Positions 6,010 to 13,711 of a DNA stretch of 16,906 nucleotides are shown one piece after another; position 1 is the stretch's first letter, and each line of letters opens with the position of its first letter. The notes under the pieces are model-generated. The model saw only the letters and a program-made list of their open reading frames with translations, did not search any database and had not been told where the DNA came from. The position numbers and the translations under genes were made by a program. Origin of the DNA: Ardenticatenia bacterium (GTDB taxonomy: Bacteria > Chloroflexota > Anaerolineae > Aggregatilineales > Aggregatilineaceae); assembly GCA_026984385.1 (NCBI GenBank), contig JALSSH010000148.1, forward strand, positions 1 to 16,906, given 5' to 3'.

Positions 6010-8766
6010 ATGAGCGATTTTGAGCCTTTGGCGGTGTTGGAGCAGGTCAACGCGCAACTTGCCGCCTCCAAAGATGCCCGTGTTGCGCTGTGTCAGGTGC
6101 TGGGTATTTTGGGAGATTGGTTTTCCTGTGCACAAGCGGGCCTTTGGCGTTTGGACAAAACCGGGCATATGTTGCAACTGGCAGCAACAATGCATGAGGG
6201 CGACGATTTGCCGGAGCATGTTTTGCCGTCGCAAGGTTTGCTGGCGGCGGCCCTTGACCGAGGTGAACCGGTGATGTTAGACGCGGTCAAGGCCGAAGGA
6301 GGGGACGCACTATGCCGTGAGGCGGGTTTTGTGCAGGCTTTGGCTGTGCCGGTGTGGTGGCACGGGCGGGTGGTGGGGGTGTTGGCGCTTTTTGACTACA
6401 GCGAGCGGGCATGTTCGGCGCCGGAAGTGGGGGTAGTGGGGTTGGTGGCCGGTTATTTAGGCGCGATGCTCAGCGCTGACTCGCTCACCGAAGAGCTGGC
6501 AAGCGAGCGTGAGCGCTGGCGACGTTTGCAACACACCATCCGCCGCGTGTTGACCTTGACGGACGTTGAAGAAAGTTTGCAAGAGGCGGTGGAAGCAACT
6601 CAGGCGTTAGGTTGGCACAAGGTGGCGTTGGCTATCTTCGACGGTGAGGGCGCGATAGAGCGGGTTTATGCGGTAGGCATTTCCGAAGAAGAGTTGGCCG
6701 AATATCCGACATATCTTGTTCCGGCGGCGATCTGGGCACAAGTGAACAGTGGTGCGCTGGAGTGGGCCTATCGCCAGGGGTTGTATTGCGTGTGGCCGTC
6801 CGAGCCGGATAGCTTGCGTTGGCAGCCTGACGATCTGGTTTTTGCGGTATTGCGCGTGCGCGGGGAAAAGGCGATCGGTGTGTTGCGTCTTGATGCGCCG
6901 ATGGGCGGTTTACGTCCGGCGCCCGAAGCCTTGCGCCCGATTGATATTCTGGCAACGCAGATTGCGTACCTGGTGGAAAATGCGCGTTTGGTGCAACAAG
7001 CCTCTCAGTCGGCAGATATGTTGGCGCAGCAAGTGGAAGAGCTTTCTATGATGCACCGCGCAGACCGTGAGCTGAGCACGCATTTGGACGTAGATCGCGT
7101 GATGTCGTTGACGATGGACTGGGCGCTGCGGCGCACAGGCGCGGATACGGGCTTGTTGATGCTCACTACCGAGGACGGGCGCGGCCTGATCCCCTCGGTG
7201 ACGATGGGCTACATTGATTACGACATTTTCCCTTACGACGTCCAACACCCCTTCCCAATCGAACAGGGTATCATGGGCCGCGCGGCACGTACCGGAAAGG
7301 CGCAATTGGTGCGCAATGTGCGCGCCGACCGCGACTATATCCCCTTCATTCCGGCAGCGCGCTCTTTCCTTTCCGTGCCGCTTTCGATGCGCGGTGAGGT
7401 GTTGGGCGTGTTGGCGTTGGCTTCTGCACAGTTGGATGCTTTCGACGAGGCCGACGTGCACTTTTTGGAGCGCTTGGGGCGGCGAGCGGCGGTTGCATTA
7501 GATAACGCGCGTTTGTTCCGCCGCGTAGAGCAGATGGCAAACGATATGGCAACGCTGTATTTTGCGACCCAGGCCATCACTTCTACGCTGGAGCGCGACG
7601 CGATGCTTCAGCGTATCGCGGAGGCTATGACGACGGCTTTGGAGTGCTCCAGCGCCATCATTTTTGACTATCAACCCGCCGCTGTTGATGTGCAGGTTTT
7701 GGCCGTCTATCGTTTGGAAGAAGCCGTTGAGTCACGCGAAGTGTTGCCGGAAGTGCAGGAAACGATCCCCATCCCTACGTTTCCCGCGTTGCAAACCGTC
7801 ATCGAGCAACAGTCGCCGATGGTGTTGCGCGTGGCCGACCCCTCCATTTCTCAACTGGATCGCCAGTATATGCTGGAAGACCGCATCCACACCATGATCT
7901 TTTTGCCGCTGTTGACCCAGGACGAGCTGTTGGGTGTGGCTGTGGTGGTCGAAGGGCGGCACGATCGCGTTTTTTCTCCGAACGAGATTTCCAAAGCCGA
8001 AACACTCGCCAGCCAAGCGGCGGTCGCGCTGCGTCAATCTATGCTCTATAGTGAAGTGTTAGAGCTGGAGAAACTAAAGTCTGAGATGATCCGCATGGCC
8101 TCCCATGATTTGCGCAATCCGCTCAACAACATCATGGGTTATATCGAGTTGTTGGCCTATAGTTTGTCGCCGGACGGGCCTACGCCGGACCAAGAGCAAT
8201 ATTTGGACAATTTGCGCCGCAGCGCGCAAACGATGGGGTCGCTGTTGGAAGATTTGCTCACGTTGGAACGGATCGAAAGCCAGCGCGAAGAAGGGTGGAC
8301 GACGTTTGACTTTGCAGGCTTGGTGACCGAGGTAGTGGAAGAGCACCGCTCTAGCGCTGAGCTAAAGCAACACGCGCTACGTTTTTTCTGCCCGCCCGGG
8401 TTGCCCTCGGTACACGGGAGCGTGATCCAAATTCGCCAGGCAGTCGCTAACCTGGTGAGCAATGCCATCAAGTACACGCCGGACGGTGGAGAGATTCGGG
8501 TGGTGCTTTCTTGTGACGGCGAACGTTTGATGTTGGAGGTGATCGATAACGGTTATGGCATCTCCAAGGAACGGCAAGCGCGCATCTTTGAGCGTTTTTA
8601 CCGTGCGAAAGAGCCGGGCACCGACCATATCAGCGGCACGGGGTTGGGCTTGAGTTTGGTCAAAACGGTGATCGAGCGACATGGTGGGCAGGTGTGGTTC
8701 ACCAGCGAGCTTGGCGAAGGAAGCACCTTCGGTTTTTGGCTTCCGGCGGTGCTTTCGGAAGAGTAA
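6010..8766 (+). CDS. Soluble multi-GAF sensor histidine kinase
   Basis: A protein of 918 residues from the ATG at 6010. GGGGAAG at 5997-6003 is well spaced for this start; the in-frame ATG at 6004 is too close to it, and a TTG at 5944 would add a basic tail with no support. Four GAF-like sensor segments follow one another at about 10-160, 185-330, 360-505 and 525-680. They are joined by helical linkers such as LVENARLVQQASQ and ALDNARLFRRVEQ. A HisKA dimerisation domain carries the H-box MASHDLRNPLNNI with phospho-acceptor H699. The HATPase_c domain has an N-box NLVSNAIKYTP (N818), G1 box DNGYGI, F-box IFERFYR and G2 box GTGLGLSL. No membrane helix or signal peptide is visible, so it should sense a cytoplasmic small molecule or redox state. 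No response regulator is in the window; the next genes are an FHA protein and a Clp-N/kinase-like fusion, possible unusual partners. Confidence 0.92.
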   Translation: MSDFEPLAVLEQVNAQLAASKDARVALCQVLGILGDWFSCAQAGLWRLDKTGHMLQLAATMHEGDDLPEHVLPSQGLLAAALDRGEPVMLDAVKAEGGDALCREAGFVQALAVPVWWHGRVVGVLALFDYSERACSAPEVGVVGLVAGYLGAMLSADSLTEELASERERWRRLQHTIRRVLTLTDVEESLQEAVEATQALGWHKVALAIFDGEGAIERVYAVGISEEELAEYPTYLVPAAIWAQVNSGALEWAYRQGLYCVWPSEPDSLRWQPDDLVFAVLRVRGEKAIGVLRLDAPMGGLRPAPEALRPIDILATQIAYLVENARLVQQASQSADMLAQQVEELSMMHRADRELSTHLDVDRVMSLTMDWALRRTGADTGLLMLTTEDGRGLIPSVTMGYIDYDIFPYDVQHPFPIEQGIMGRAARTGKAQLVRNVRADRDYIPFIPAARSFLSVPLSMRGEVLGVLALASAQLDAFDEADVHFLERLGRRAAVALDNARLFRRVEQMANDMATLYFATQAITSTLERDAMLQRIAEAMTTALECSSAIIFDYQPAAVDVQVLAVYRLEEAVESREVLPEVQETIPIPTFPALQTVIEQQSPMVLRVADPSISQLDRQYMLEDRIHTMIFLPLLTQDELLGVAVVVEGRHDRVFSPNEISKAETLASQAAVALRQSMLYSEVLELEKLKSEMIRMASHDLRNPLNNIMGYIELLAYSLSPDGPTPDQEQYLDNLRRSAQTMGSLLEDLLTLERIESQREEGWTTFDFAGLVTEVVEEHRSSAELKQHALRFFCPPGLPSVHGSVIQIRQAVANLVSNAIKYTPDGGEIRVVLSCDGERLMLEVIDNGYGISKERQARIFERFYRAKEPGTDHISGTGLGLSLVKTVIERHGGQVWFTSELGEGSTFGFWLPAVLSEE

Positions 8767-8804
8767 GCTCGCAAAAAACGGCATTTCCGGGAAGGGCACA
8801 GGGA

Positions 8805-9164
8805 ATGAACTGTGACGAGATCGTCATTATGATTATGAGCGGCCCGGACGACGGACGCGAAATTCGCTTGTGTCGTGCCGAGGGGGACGGACACGTCGGC
8901 ACGGACGGCATGTGGATTTTGCTTTTGGGGCGGCGCGACGATTGCGATATCAGCATCCCTTTTGACACCCAAATTTCCCGTCGCCACGCTATGTTGCGTG
9001 TTTCGCCAGACGGTCAACTCTGGTTAAGCGATGTGGGCAGTTTGAACGGCACATTTATCGAGACCGAGCGCGTTGTCGAGCCAACGTCACTGCGGTGCGG
9101 GCAGTTTTTCCGCCTGGGGCGCACCTGGTTTCGTGTGCAATCTATAGAGGGTGAGGGGGCGTAG
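8805..9164 (+). CDS. Small FHA-domain protein
   Basis: A 119-residue protein that is almost entirely one forkhead-associated domain, a phosphothreonine-peptide reader. Visible landmarks are LLGRRDDCDISI (GR at 42-43), the phosphopeptide-contact loop ISRRHAML (S58, R59, R60, H61), DVGSLNGTFI (N81, G82, T83) and a closing LRCGQFFRLGRTWFRV strand pair. The residues expected for phosphothreonine recognition are therefore present. A 14-residue insertion-like stretch rich in D/G (25-36) lies between the first strands. The ATG at 8805 is chosen because GAAGGG at 8791-8796 lies 8 bases upstream; the longer frame would begin inside the kinase gene. The stop TAG shares its G with the GTG start of the next gene, so the two are translationally coupled. 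It probably bridges a phosphorylated partner to the neighbouring kinase-like protein. Confidence 0.9.
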   Translation: MNCDEIVIMIMSGPDDGREIRLCRAEGDGHVGTDGMWILLLGRRDDCDISIPFDTQISRRHAMLRVSPDGQLWLSDVGSLNGTFIETERVVEPTSLRCGQFFRLGRTWFRVQSIEGEGA

Positions 9165-11053
9165 TGGTAACGTTGCTGGAAATTTTGACGCTGGCGCAAC
9201 GTGAATCTGCACACCAGCATCATTTCTTTATCGGGGTGGAACATCTTTTCCTTGCTTTGACTTATATTAAGGACGGTCTGGCTTCGGCAGCGCTCGTACA
9301 AGAAGGAGTTTCGGCGCGTTTTGTGCGCTACAACATTAGAGAAACCGTTGGGCGCTATGAAAATCACCGCTATTGGTTGGGGTTTCCGGAAACGCCACGC
9401 GCAGCTATTGTCCTGGACGTTGCGCGCCATCACATCGCCGAGGGGATAGAGCCGGAACGCGCGTTGTTGCTCGCCATCCTGGACGAGGGCGACAGCGTGG
9501 TGACGCGCGTTTTAGACGAGCTGGAAGTGGATATCGAAGCACTACGCCGAACCATTTTGAAGCCCGATGCCGTGCCCGTTTTACAAAGGCCGCCTATTCC
9601 TGTACACAACACTATTGAACTCGACCCGCGCAAGGTGCAAGTGTTGCAGGCCATGTTCTGCGACTATGAGCAGGTAGAGGTACTCCGTGAACTGGACGGG
9701 GGATATGGCGCGGCACAAGTGTTATTGGTGCGCCCTGTGCGTTCAGACCGTCACCCTGAGCCGCTTGTCGTGGTGAAATTAAACGATCGCCGCTCGGTTT
9801 TGCACGAGCGACGGCGCTACGATTTGCATGTGCGCCATATCTTGCCACCCCACGCCGCACGCCTTCTCGACGCGCCCACCGTGCCCGACGGAACTCCCTA
9901 CGGTGGCCTGAAATATAGCTGCCCTCTACCGGATGTAGGAGAAGTGGTGAGCTTGGAGGAATTGGCGCTGCAGTTGCGTGTAGATGACGTTAGCCACTTA
10001 ATACGCGGCTTGTTTGATAAATTTGGGCCTACCTGGTGGCAACAACATCAACCTTACCAATTCGGCGTATGGCGCGAATATGAGCATGTTTTGCCGCCGG
10101 CGCTGGTGGTCGAGGCGCTGCCGCACGCGCGGTTGGGCGCCACCGGACGCCGATTAACCCCAGGGGACAAGTGGAGTCGGGATAATTGGGTGTCGCCCGG
10201 AGAAATGGTGGCATTGCATCATTTTGTGGTGCAAAAACTGGACGTGGAACACGATGTTCTTGCGTTGGCTGCGGGTTTGCAATCTCAAGCCGTAAACCGT
10301 GCCAGCAAGGTTGAGGTACGCGGTTTGGGGCTGGAGCCGGGCTTTATCGATCGGGGCGAGGTGATGGAAGAACTGATCGGGCGAGTGGTCAACACCCGTG
10401 AGGGGCTGCTATGGGATGCCGTTTTGTCCCTGACGCCGCCTTTTGCGCCGGACGTGGACGTTATTCCCTCGGGGGACGCCCGCGTGCCCGATCTGCCCAA
10501 TCCGATCAAGGCGCTCAGCCACTTGTTAGAACGGCAGGTGAGCGGCTATCTTTCGACGATTCACGGCGATATGCATGTGCGTAATGTGTTGGTCGGGCAG
10601 CGTAACGAGCCGTGCTTGATCGATTTTGCTCAGGCGAGGGAAGGCCACGTCCTTTTTGACTGGGCGCTTTTGGAAGTGAGCTTGCTGGTCTACGTCGTCG
10701 CCCGTTTTGCGCCCTCAGGTTGGGATGGGGCGTGGCAAATTGTGGCGGCGTTGCAAGCGTTGAACCAGGGCGGCGAAGTCCCCTTTGATCGGGTGTCTAA
10801 GGAAGTGGGGCAGGCGCTTTCTATGATTCAGACGGTGCGCGAGGTGGTGCGCAGGTGTCTGTACGAGGAAAATTTTTGGACGGAGTATGATATTGCGCTC
10901 ATTTTGTTAGCTCTGCGCACTTTGCGCTGGCAGACGGTTTCTCAAGACGGGCGTCGGGTGGCTTTTTTGATGGCGGGGTTGGCTTTGCAGGCCGTGCATG
11001 AGAGGGGAGAGCGGAGTTCCTCCACGCCCAACCCTTTGCGTGCCCCAGATTGA
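9164..11053 (+). CDS. Clp-N repeat / kinase-like (APH-type) fusion protein
   Basis: A 629-residue protein of unknown function with two recognisable parts. Residues 3-132 resemble the double Clp amino-terminal repeat: FFIGVEHLFLAL in repeat one, then TPRAAIVLDVARHH and PERALLLAILDEGDSVVTRVL in repeat two. In ClpC/ClpA this domain binds adaptors or tagged substrates. Residues 165-620 resemble a protein-kinase/aminoglycoside-phosphotransferase fold: Gly-rich loop GGYGAA (179-184), VVVKL with K205, a following E215, catalytic loop HGDMHVRNVL (467-476; D469, N474) and metal site LIDFAQAREG (D487). About 200 residues between N-lobe and catalytic loop form an insert that includes an OB-like beta-rich stretch (315-400). 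No AAA+ ATPase motor is present. The GTG start overlaps the FHA gene stop by one base, with GAGGGGGC at 9153-9160 upstream. It may be related to the TCAD9-type kinase-like domains of proposed conflict systems, but I cannot verify that. Confidence 0.75.
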   Translation: MVTLLEILTLAQRESAHQHHFFIGVEHLFLALTYIKDGLASAALVQEGVSARFVRYNIRETVGRYENHRYWLGFPETPRAAIVLDVARHHIAEGIEPERALLLAILDEGDSVVTRVLDELEVDIEALRRTILKPDAVPVLQRPPIPVHNTIELDPRKVQVLQAMFCDYEQVEVLRELDGGYGAAQVLLVRPVRSDRHPEPLVVVKLNDRRSVLHERRRYDLHVRHILPPHAARLLDAPTVPDGTPYGGLKYSCPLPDVGEVVSLEELALQLRVDDVSHLIRGLFDKFGPTWWQQHQPYQFGVWREYEHVLPPALVVEALPHARLGATGRRLTPGDKWSRDNWVSPGEMVALHHFVVQKLDVEHDVLALAAGLQSQAVNRASKVEVRGLGLEPGFIDRGEVMEELIGRVVNTREGLLWDAVLSLTPPFAPDVDVIPSGDARVPDLPNPIKALSHLLERQVSGYLSTIHGDMHVRNVLVGQRNEPCLIDFAQAREGHVLFDWALLEVSLLVYVVARFAPSGWDGAWQIVAALQALNQGGEVPFDRVSKEVGQALSMIQTVREVVRRCLYEENFWTEYDIALILLALRTLRWQTVSQDGRRVAFLMAGLALQAVHERGERSSSTPNPLRAPD

Positions 11054-11060
11054 GCGCTCA
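11051..11060. other. Palindrome containing both stop codons of converging genes
   Basis: TGAGCGCTCA is a perfect 10-base palindrome. Its first three bases are the stop of the Clp-N/kinase-like gene (+) and its last three are the stop of the FecR-domain gene (-). There is no room for separate terminators between the genes and no T run on either side, so the transcripts probably overlap. Confidence 0.8.
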
Positions 11061-11615
11061 GCGGCAGCGCACACTGGCCGCTTGGGCTGAGCCGTCCGGC
11101 TGCACCGTGATCTCCCAGCATGGGCGCGTGGGTGTGTAGCGTGTTTCGGGCAGTTCGACCGTGATCTGCACCTGGTCGAAAAGTGGCTTGCTGCCCGAAA
11201 AGTCGTAGTAGGCCGTGCCCTCGGTTTGACGTAGCACGAGCACGTATTCACGGGCGAACCGCGCGTTTTCCAGCATATGGCCGAGCGACGTAGCGCGCCG
11301 ATAGGCATCCACGAGTGTCCACGTGGCAGGCCCTGTAAGTTGCACACGTGCTCCGTTGAGTTCCATCGTCAGCGTGGCGTGGCTTTTTGGCCCCAACCGC
11401 ACGGTGCTACCGACGGGGAGCGCGAGCGTGGTTTCGGTAGGCAGCGGGGCGGGGGGCTGCCCTTGACGAGTGTATGTGCCTTCGCCGCGCGCGTCCAGCA
11501 ACAACGCGCCGAATGCAACGTTATACGGCACAACCAACGAGATGATCAGCGCCACGACCCCGACGCCGATCACCCCCAGGAGTGCCAGTAAGACGGTCAA
11601 ACGAGTGCGATCCAC
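11058..11615 (-). CDS. Membrane-anchored FecR-domain protein
   Basis: A 185-residue protein with one N-terminal hydrophobic segment (about 7-30, LTVLLALLGVIGVGVVALII), then an extracytoplasmic FecR-like beta region. The LPVGSTVRLGPKSHATLTM and NGARVQLTGPATWTLV stretches (66-102) match the alternating Gly/hydrophobic strand pattern of FecR domains. It lacks the cytoplasmic anti-sigma segment of true FecR regulators and no sigma factor is nearby, so a structural or regulatory role at the envelope is more likely. C166 and C184 near the C-terminus could form a disulfide outside the cell. The start is GTG (CAC on the + strand at 11613-11615) with AGCGAGG six bases upstream, 12 bases after the transpeptidase stop, so the two genes form an operon. 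Its stop lies four bases from the converging Clp-N/kinase gene. Confidence 0.7.
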   Translation of the reverse strand: MDRTRLTVLLALLGVIGVGVVALIISLVVPYNVAFGALLLDARGEGTYTRQGQPPAPLPTETTLALPVGSTVRLGPKSHATLTMELNGARVQLTGPATWTLVDAYRRATSLGHMLENARFAREYVLVLRQTEGTAYYDFSGSKPLFDQVQITVELPETRYTPTRPCWEITVQPDGSAQAASVRCR

Positions 11616-11627
11616 CTCTGGCCTCGC

Positions 11628-12779
11628 TTAACGACGCGCCCAACTGGGGAGGTCGGTGCGATACTCTCCGCTGCTGTAAACGTAAACCCAGGCGTCTTGA
11701 TATGCTTCGGGGCTGGTCCACTGATAGAGCCACCAAGCATCCATGATCGAGAGATTGACGCATCCGTGACTTTGACGATAGCCAAAGCGGTCGTGCCAAT
11801 AGGTGCCGTGTAGCCCAACGTCGCCGTTGAAATACATCACATACGGCACTTCTTCGATAAAGTAAAAATCCGGCTGTCCGCTGGCCCCGCTCATGCGCGT
11901 TGCCTCGTAGCGCTCGTAGATGCGGAAAAGGCCTTCCGGAGTGCTCCATCGGGGCAGGCCCGACGAGATCAGCGTGGCGAAAACCATTTTGTCGCCTTCA
12001 TAGGCGACGGCGGTTTGTTCGTAAAGGTCAACGGCCACCCAACGATCGTTCGGGCCGATTTCGGATGGGCGCTCAATAGGTTTGACTTTGGCTACGCGGA
12101 TTTGCTGCACCCATTGGTCGGGGCCGACCAGATACCATTCCCAGCCGTCCACGATCTCCGTGCCGTAAATATTGAGCAACGTATAGCGCTCGATCTTCTC
12201 GGCGTTTTCGTCCTGGGGGCCACCCGGGTAGCGGCTGGGGCGTGCTTCGGCCAACATCCAAGCGAAGGGGCGCACCGGTTGGCGCGTGATCTCCACGCCG
12301 GAAAATTGAGACACGTCCGCCCAAGTAATGTGTTCTTCCTTCACCCATTGGCCGTAATTGATTTGGATGAAGCCGTCTTTGGCGTTGATGATGGTGACGT
12401 AGTTATAGCCCGCGTCGAGTTCGCCGATCGGGTTGCCGTTGGGCGCGTCGTAGATGACCACGTGGCCCACCATACGCCGATAGGCGCGGGTCCAGACTAC
12501 GTCTTCGTTGTAGGGCACTTGTTGCACGTCCGGCGCGGGGTCGCGTGCTATCTCTGCTTCGGCGGCGCGCAATGCCAGCGCGTCTAGCCCTGTGTCCGGC
12601 AGACAGTCCGGGTCAACGGACGCTTGGCCGGTTAGTGTGGCGGCGGCGAACTGTTGTGCGCAATGCTCATCGTCACGATTGCCCGGGAAGGCGCGTGCCG
12701 GCGCGGTGGGGAGTCCCTGTGTGGTGAGAACGACGGCGATCAGCAGCGCAAAAAACAGGTTTCTCCGGTGAGCGCGCAT
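11628..12779 (-). CDS. Secreted L,D-transpeptidase (YkuD domain) with SH3-like region
   Basis: A 383-residue exported enzyme that would form or edit peptidoglycan cross-links, or attach proteins to the wall. A signal peptide is clear: MRAHRRN, hydrophobic LFFALLIAVVLTT, then a cleavage-type APARA (about residue 30). An SH3-like wall-binding region (about 105-160) includes VVIYDAPNGNPIGELDAGYNY, and a second related segment around 195-235 includes PSRYPGGPQD and YTLLNIYG. The YkuD domain covers about 245-370, starting WVAVDLYEQTAVAYEGDK. The catalytic site has H324 in GLHGTYWHD and SHGC with H338 and C340, followed by VNL, so all catalytic residues are present. The start at 12779 is chosen over the longer frame because GGAGGG lies a few bases upstream and the signal peptide begins there. 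It is co-transcribed with the FecR-domain gene and diverges from an ABC exporter operon. Confidence 0.92.
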   Translation of the reverse strand: MRAHRRNLFFALLIAVVLTTQGLPTAPARAFPGNRDDEHCAQQFAAATLTGQASVDPDCLPDTGLDALALRAAEAEIARDPAPDVQQVPYNEDVVWTRAYRRMVGHVVIYDAPNGNPIGELDAGYNYVTIINAKDGFIQINYGQWVKEEHITWADVSQFSGVEITRQPVRPFAWMLAEARPSRYPGGPQDENAEKIERYTLLNIYGTEIVDGWEWYLVGPDQWVQQIRVAKVKPIERPSEIGPNDRWVAVDLYEQTAVAYEGDKMVFATLISSGLPRWSTPEGLFRIYERYEATRMSGASGQPDFYFIEEVPYVMYFNGDVGLHGTYWHDRFGYRQSHGCVNLSIMDAWWLYQWTSPEAYQDAWVYVYSSGEYRTDLPSWARR

Positions 12780-12815
12780 AGGTTTTCCCTCCAAGGTCTG
12801 CACATCTTCGGGTAG

Positions 12816-12844
12816 AGCATAGCAGCGTTCGGGTTGTGGGTCAA
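12816..12844 (-). promoter_or_regulatory. Extended -10 promoter of the L,D-transpeptidase operon
   Basis: Read on the minus strand, TTGACC (12844-12839) and TATGCT (12821-12816) are 17 bases apart, and TGC sits directly before the -10, giving an extended -10 element. The expected start of transcription is near 12809, about 30 bases before the ATG at 12779. This is close to the bacterial housekeeping consensus. Confidence 0.68.
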
Positions 12845-12900
12845 CGGCGTTTACCCTGTGGACGGGCAACGCTTGGTTGGGCTTGGACGTGCCGTTCGCC

Positions 12901-12929
12901 GCGACATTGCGGGCCGTTTTGCGTATATT
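12901..12929 (+). promoter_or_regulatory. Possible promoter of the ABC exporter operon
   Basis: GCGACA (12901-12906) and TATATT (12924-12929) are 17 bases apart in the divergent intergenic region, about 57 bases before the ATG at 12986. The -35 is only a partial match. Its position back-to-back with the transpeptidase promoter, with about 57 bases between the two -35 elements, would allow shared regulation. Confidence 0.4.
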
Positions 12930-12985
12930 CTGCTGGAAGTCCCACTTGAGGGGATGTGTGGTTGCGACAGATTGAGGGGTAACTG

Positions 12986-13711
12986 ATGAACGACCTGACG
13001 AACGGGCAGGCTGCCGCGCGCCGTGTGGTTTTGCGCGCTACAAACCTGACAAAAGATTTACCGCTGGGCGCGGTGGTGGTGCACGCCGTGCGCGGTGTGG
13101 ATATGGACGTATACGAGGGGGAGATGGTGGGCATCGTTGGGCCTTCCGGCAGCGGCAAAAGCACGTTGCTGGGGCTTATCGGCGGCTTGGACGCCCCGAC
13201 CACCGGGCGCATCGAGATTGACGGCGTGGATGTCACCAACATGAGCGAAGGCAAGCTCACCGAGGTTCGCAACGAGAAGATCGGCTTCGTCTTCCAATTC
13301 TTCAACCTTATCCCAACGCTCACCGCGCTGGAAAACGTGATGCTTCCGATTCAGTTTGCGCGCAAGCCCAAGTTTAATCCCGAAAAGCGCGCCCGTGAGC
13401 TTTTGGAGCTGTTGGGGCTGGGCGACCGCATGAAGCACCGCCCGATGGAGCTTTCCGGCGGGCAACAGCAGCGCGTCGCCATTGCGCGGGCGCTGGCGAA
13501 CAATCCACCACTGCTCTTGGCCGACGAACCGACCGGTAATTTGGACTCCGAGGCTTCGGCGGTGGTGTTGCAGGCGCTGCGGGACGTGTGGCAAGAAACG
13601 GGCACGACGATTGTGTTGGTGACGCACAACTTGGAGCTGGCGCGGCAAATGGAGCGCGTGCTGCATTTGGTAGACGGGCGAATCGTGCGCGAAGAAAAGG
13701 GGGCGGCGTGA
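12986..13711 (+). CDS. ABC transporter ATP-binding protein, LolD/MacB (FtsE-like) family
   Basis: A 241-residue ATPase of the exporter or mechanotransmission class (LolD, MacB, FtsE, BceA relatives). Motifs are Walker A GPSGSGKST (52-60), Q104 in FVFQFFNLIPTLTALENV, signature LSGGQQQRVAIARAL from 156, Walker B LLLADEP (176-182), the GNLDS D-loop and H214 in LVTHN. The FNLIPTLTALENV stretch is typical of this family and absent from sugar importers. The ATG at 12986 has GAGGGG (12974-12979) at good distance. About 18 residues precede the first strand, slightly longer than usual. Its stop TGA overlaps the ATG of the permease in TGATG, showing one transcriptional and translational unit. The substrate is unknown; lipoproteins, lipids, peptides or a purely mechanical role at the envelope are all possible. 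Confidence 0.94.
   Translation: MNDLTNGQAAARRVVLRATNLTKDLPLGAVVVHAVRGVDMDVYEGEMVGIVGPSGSGKSTLLGLIGGLDAPTTGRIEIDGVDVTNMSEGKLTEVRNEKIGFVFQFFNLIPTLTALENVMLPIQFARKPKFNPEKRARELLELLGLGDRMKHRPMELSGGQQQRVAIARALANNPPLLLADEPTGNLDSEASAVVLQALRDVWQETGTTIVLVTHNLELARQMERVLHLVDGRIVREEKGAA

Noticed and set aside
5940..6020. A 26-codon open frame starting ATG at 5940, overlapping the histidine kinase start
   Set aside because: The AAGGA before it is only about three bases from the ATG and the product has no recognisable features; a leader peptide is possible but unsupported.
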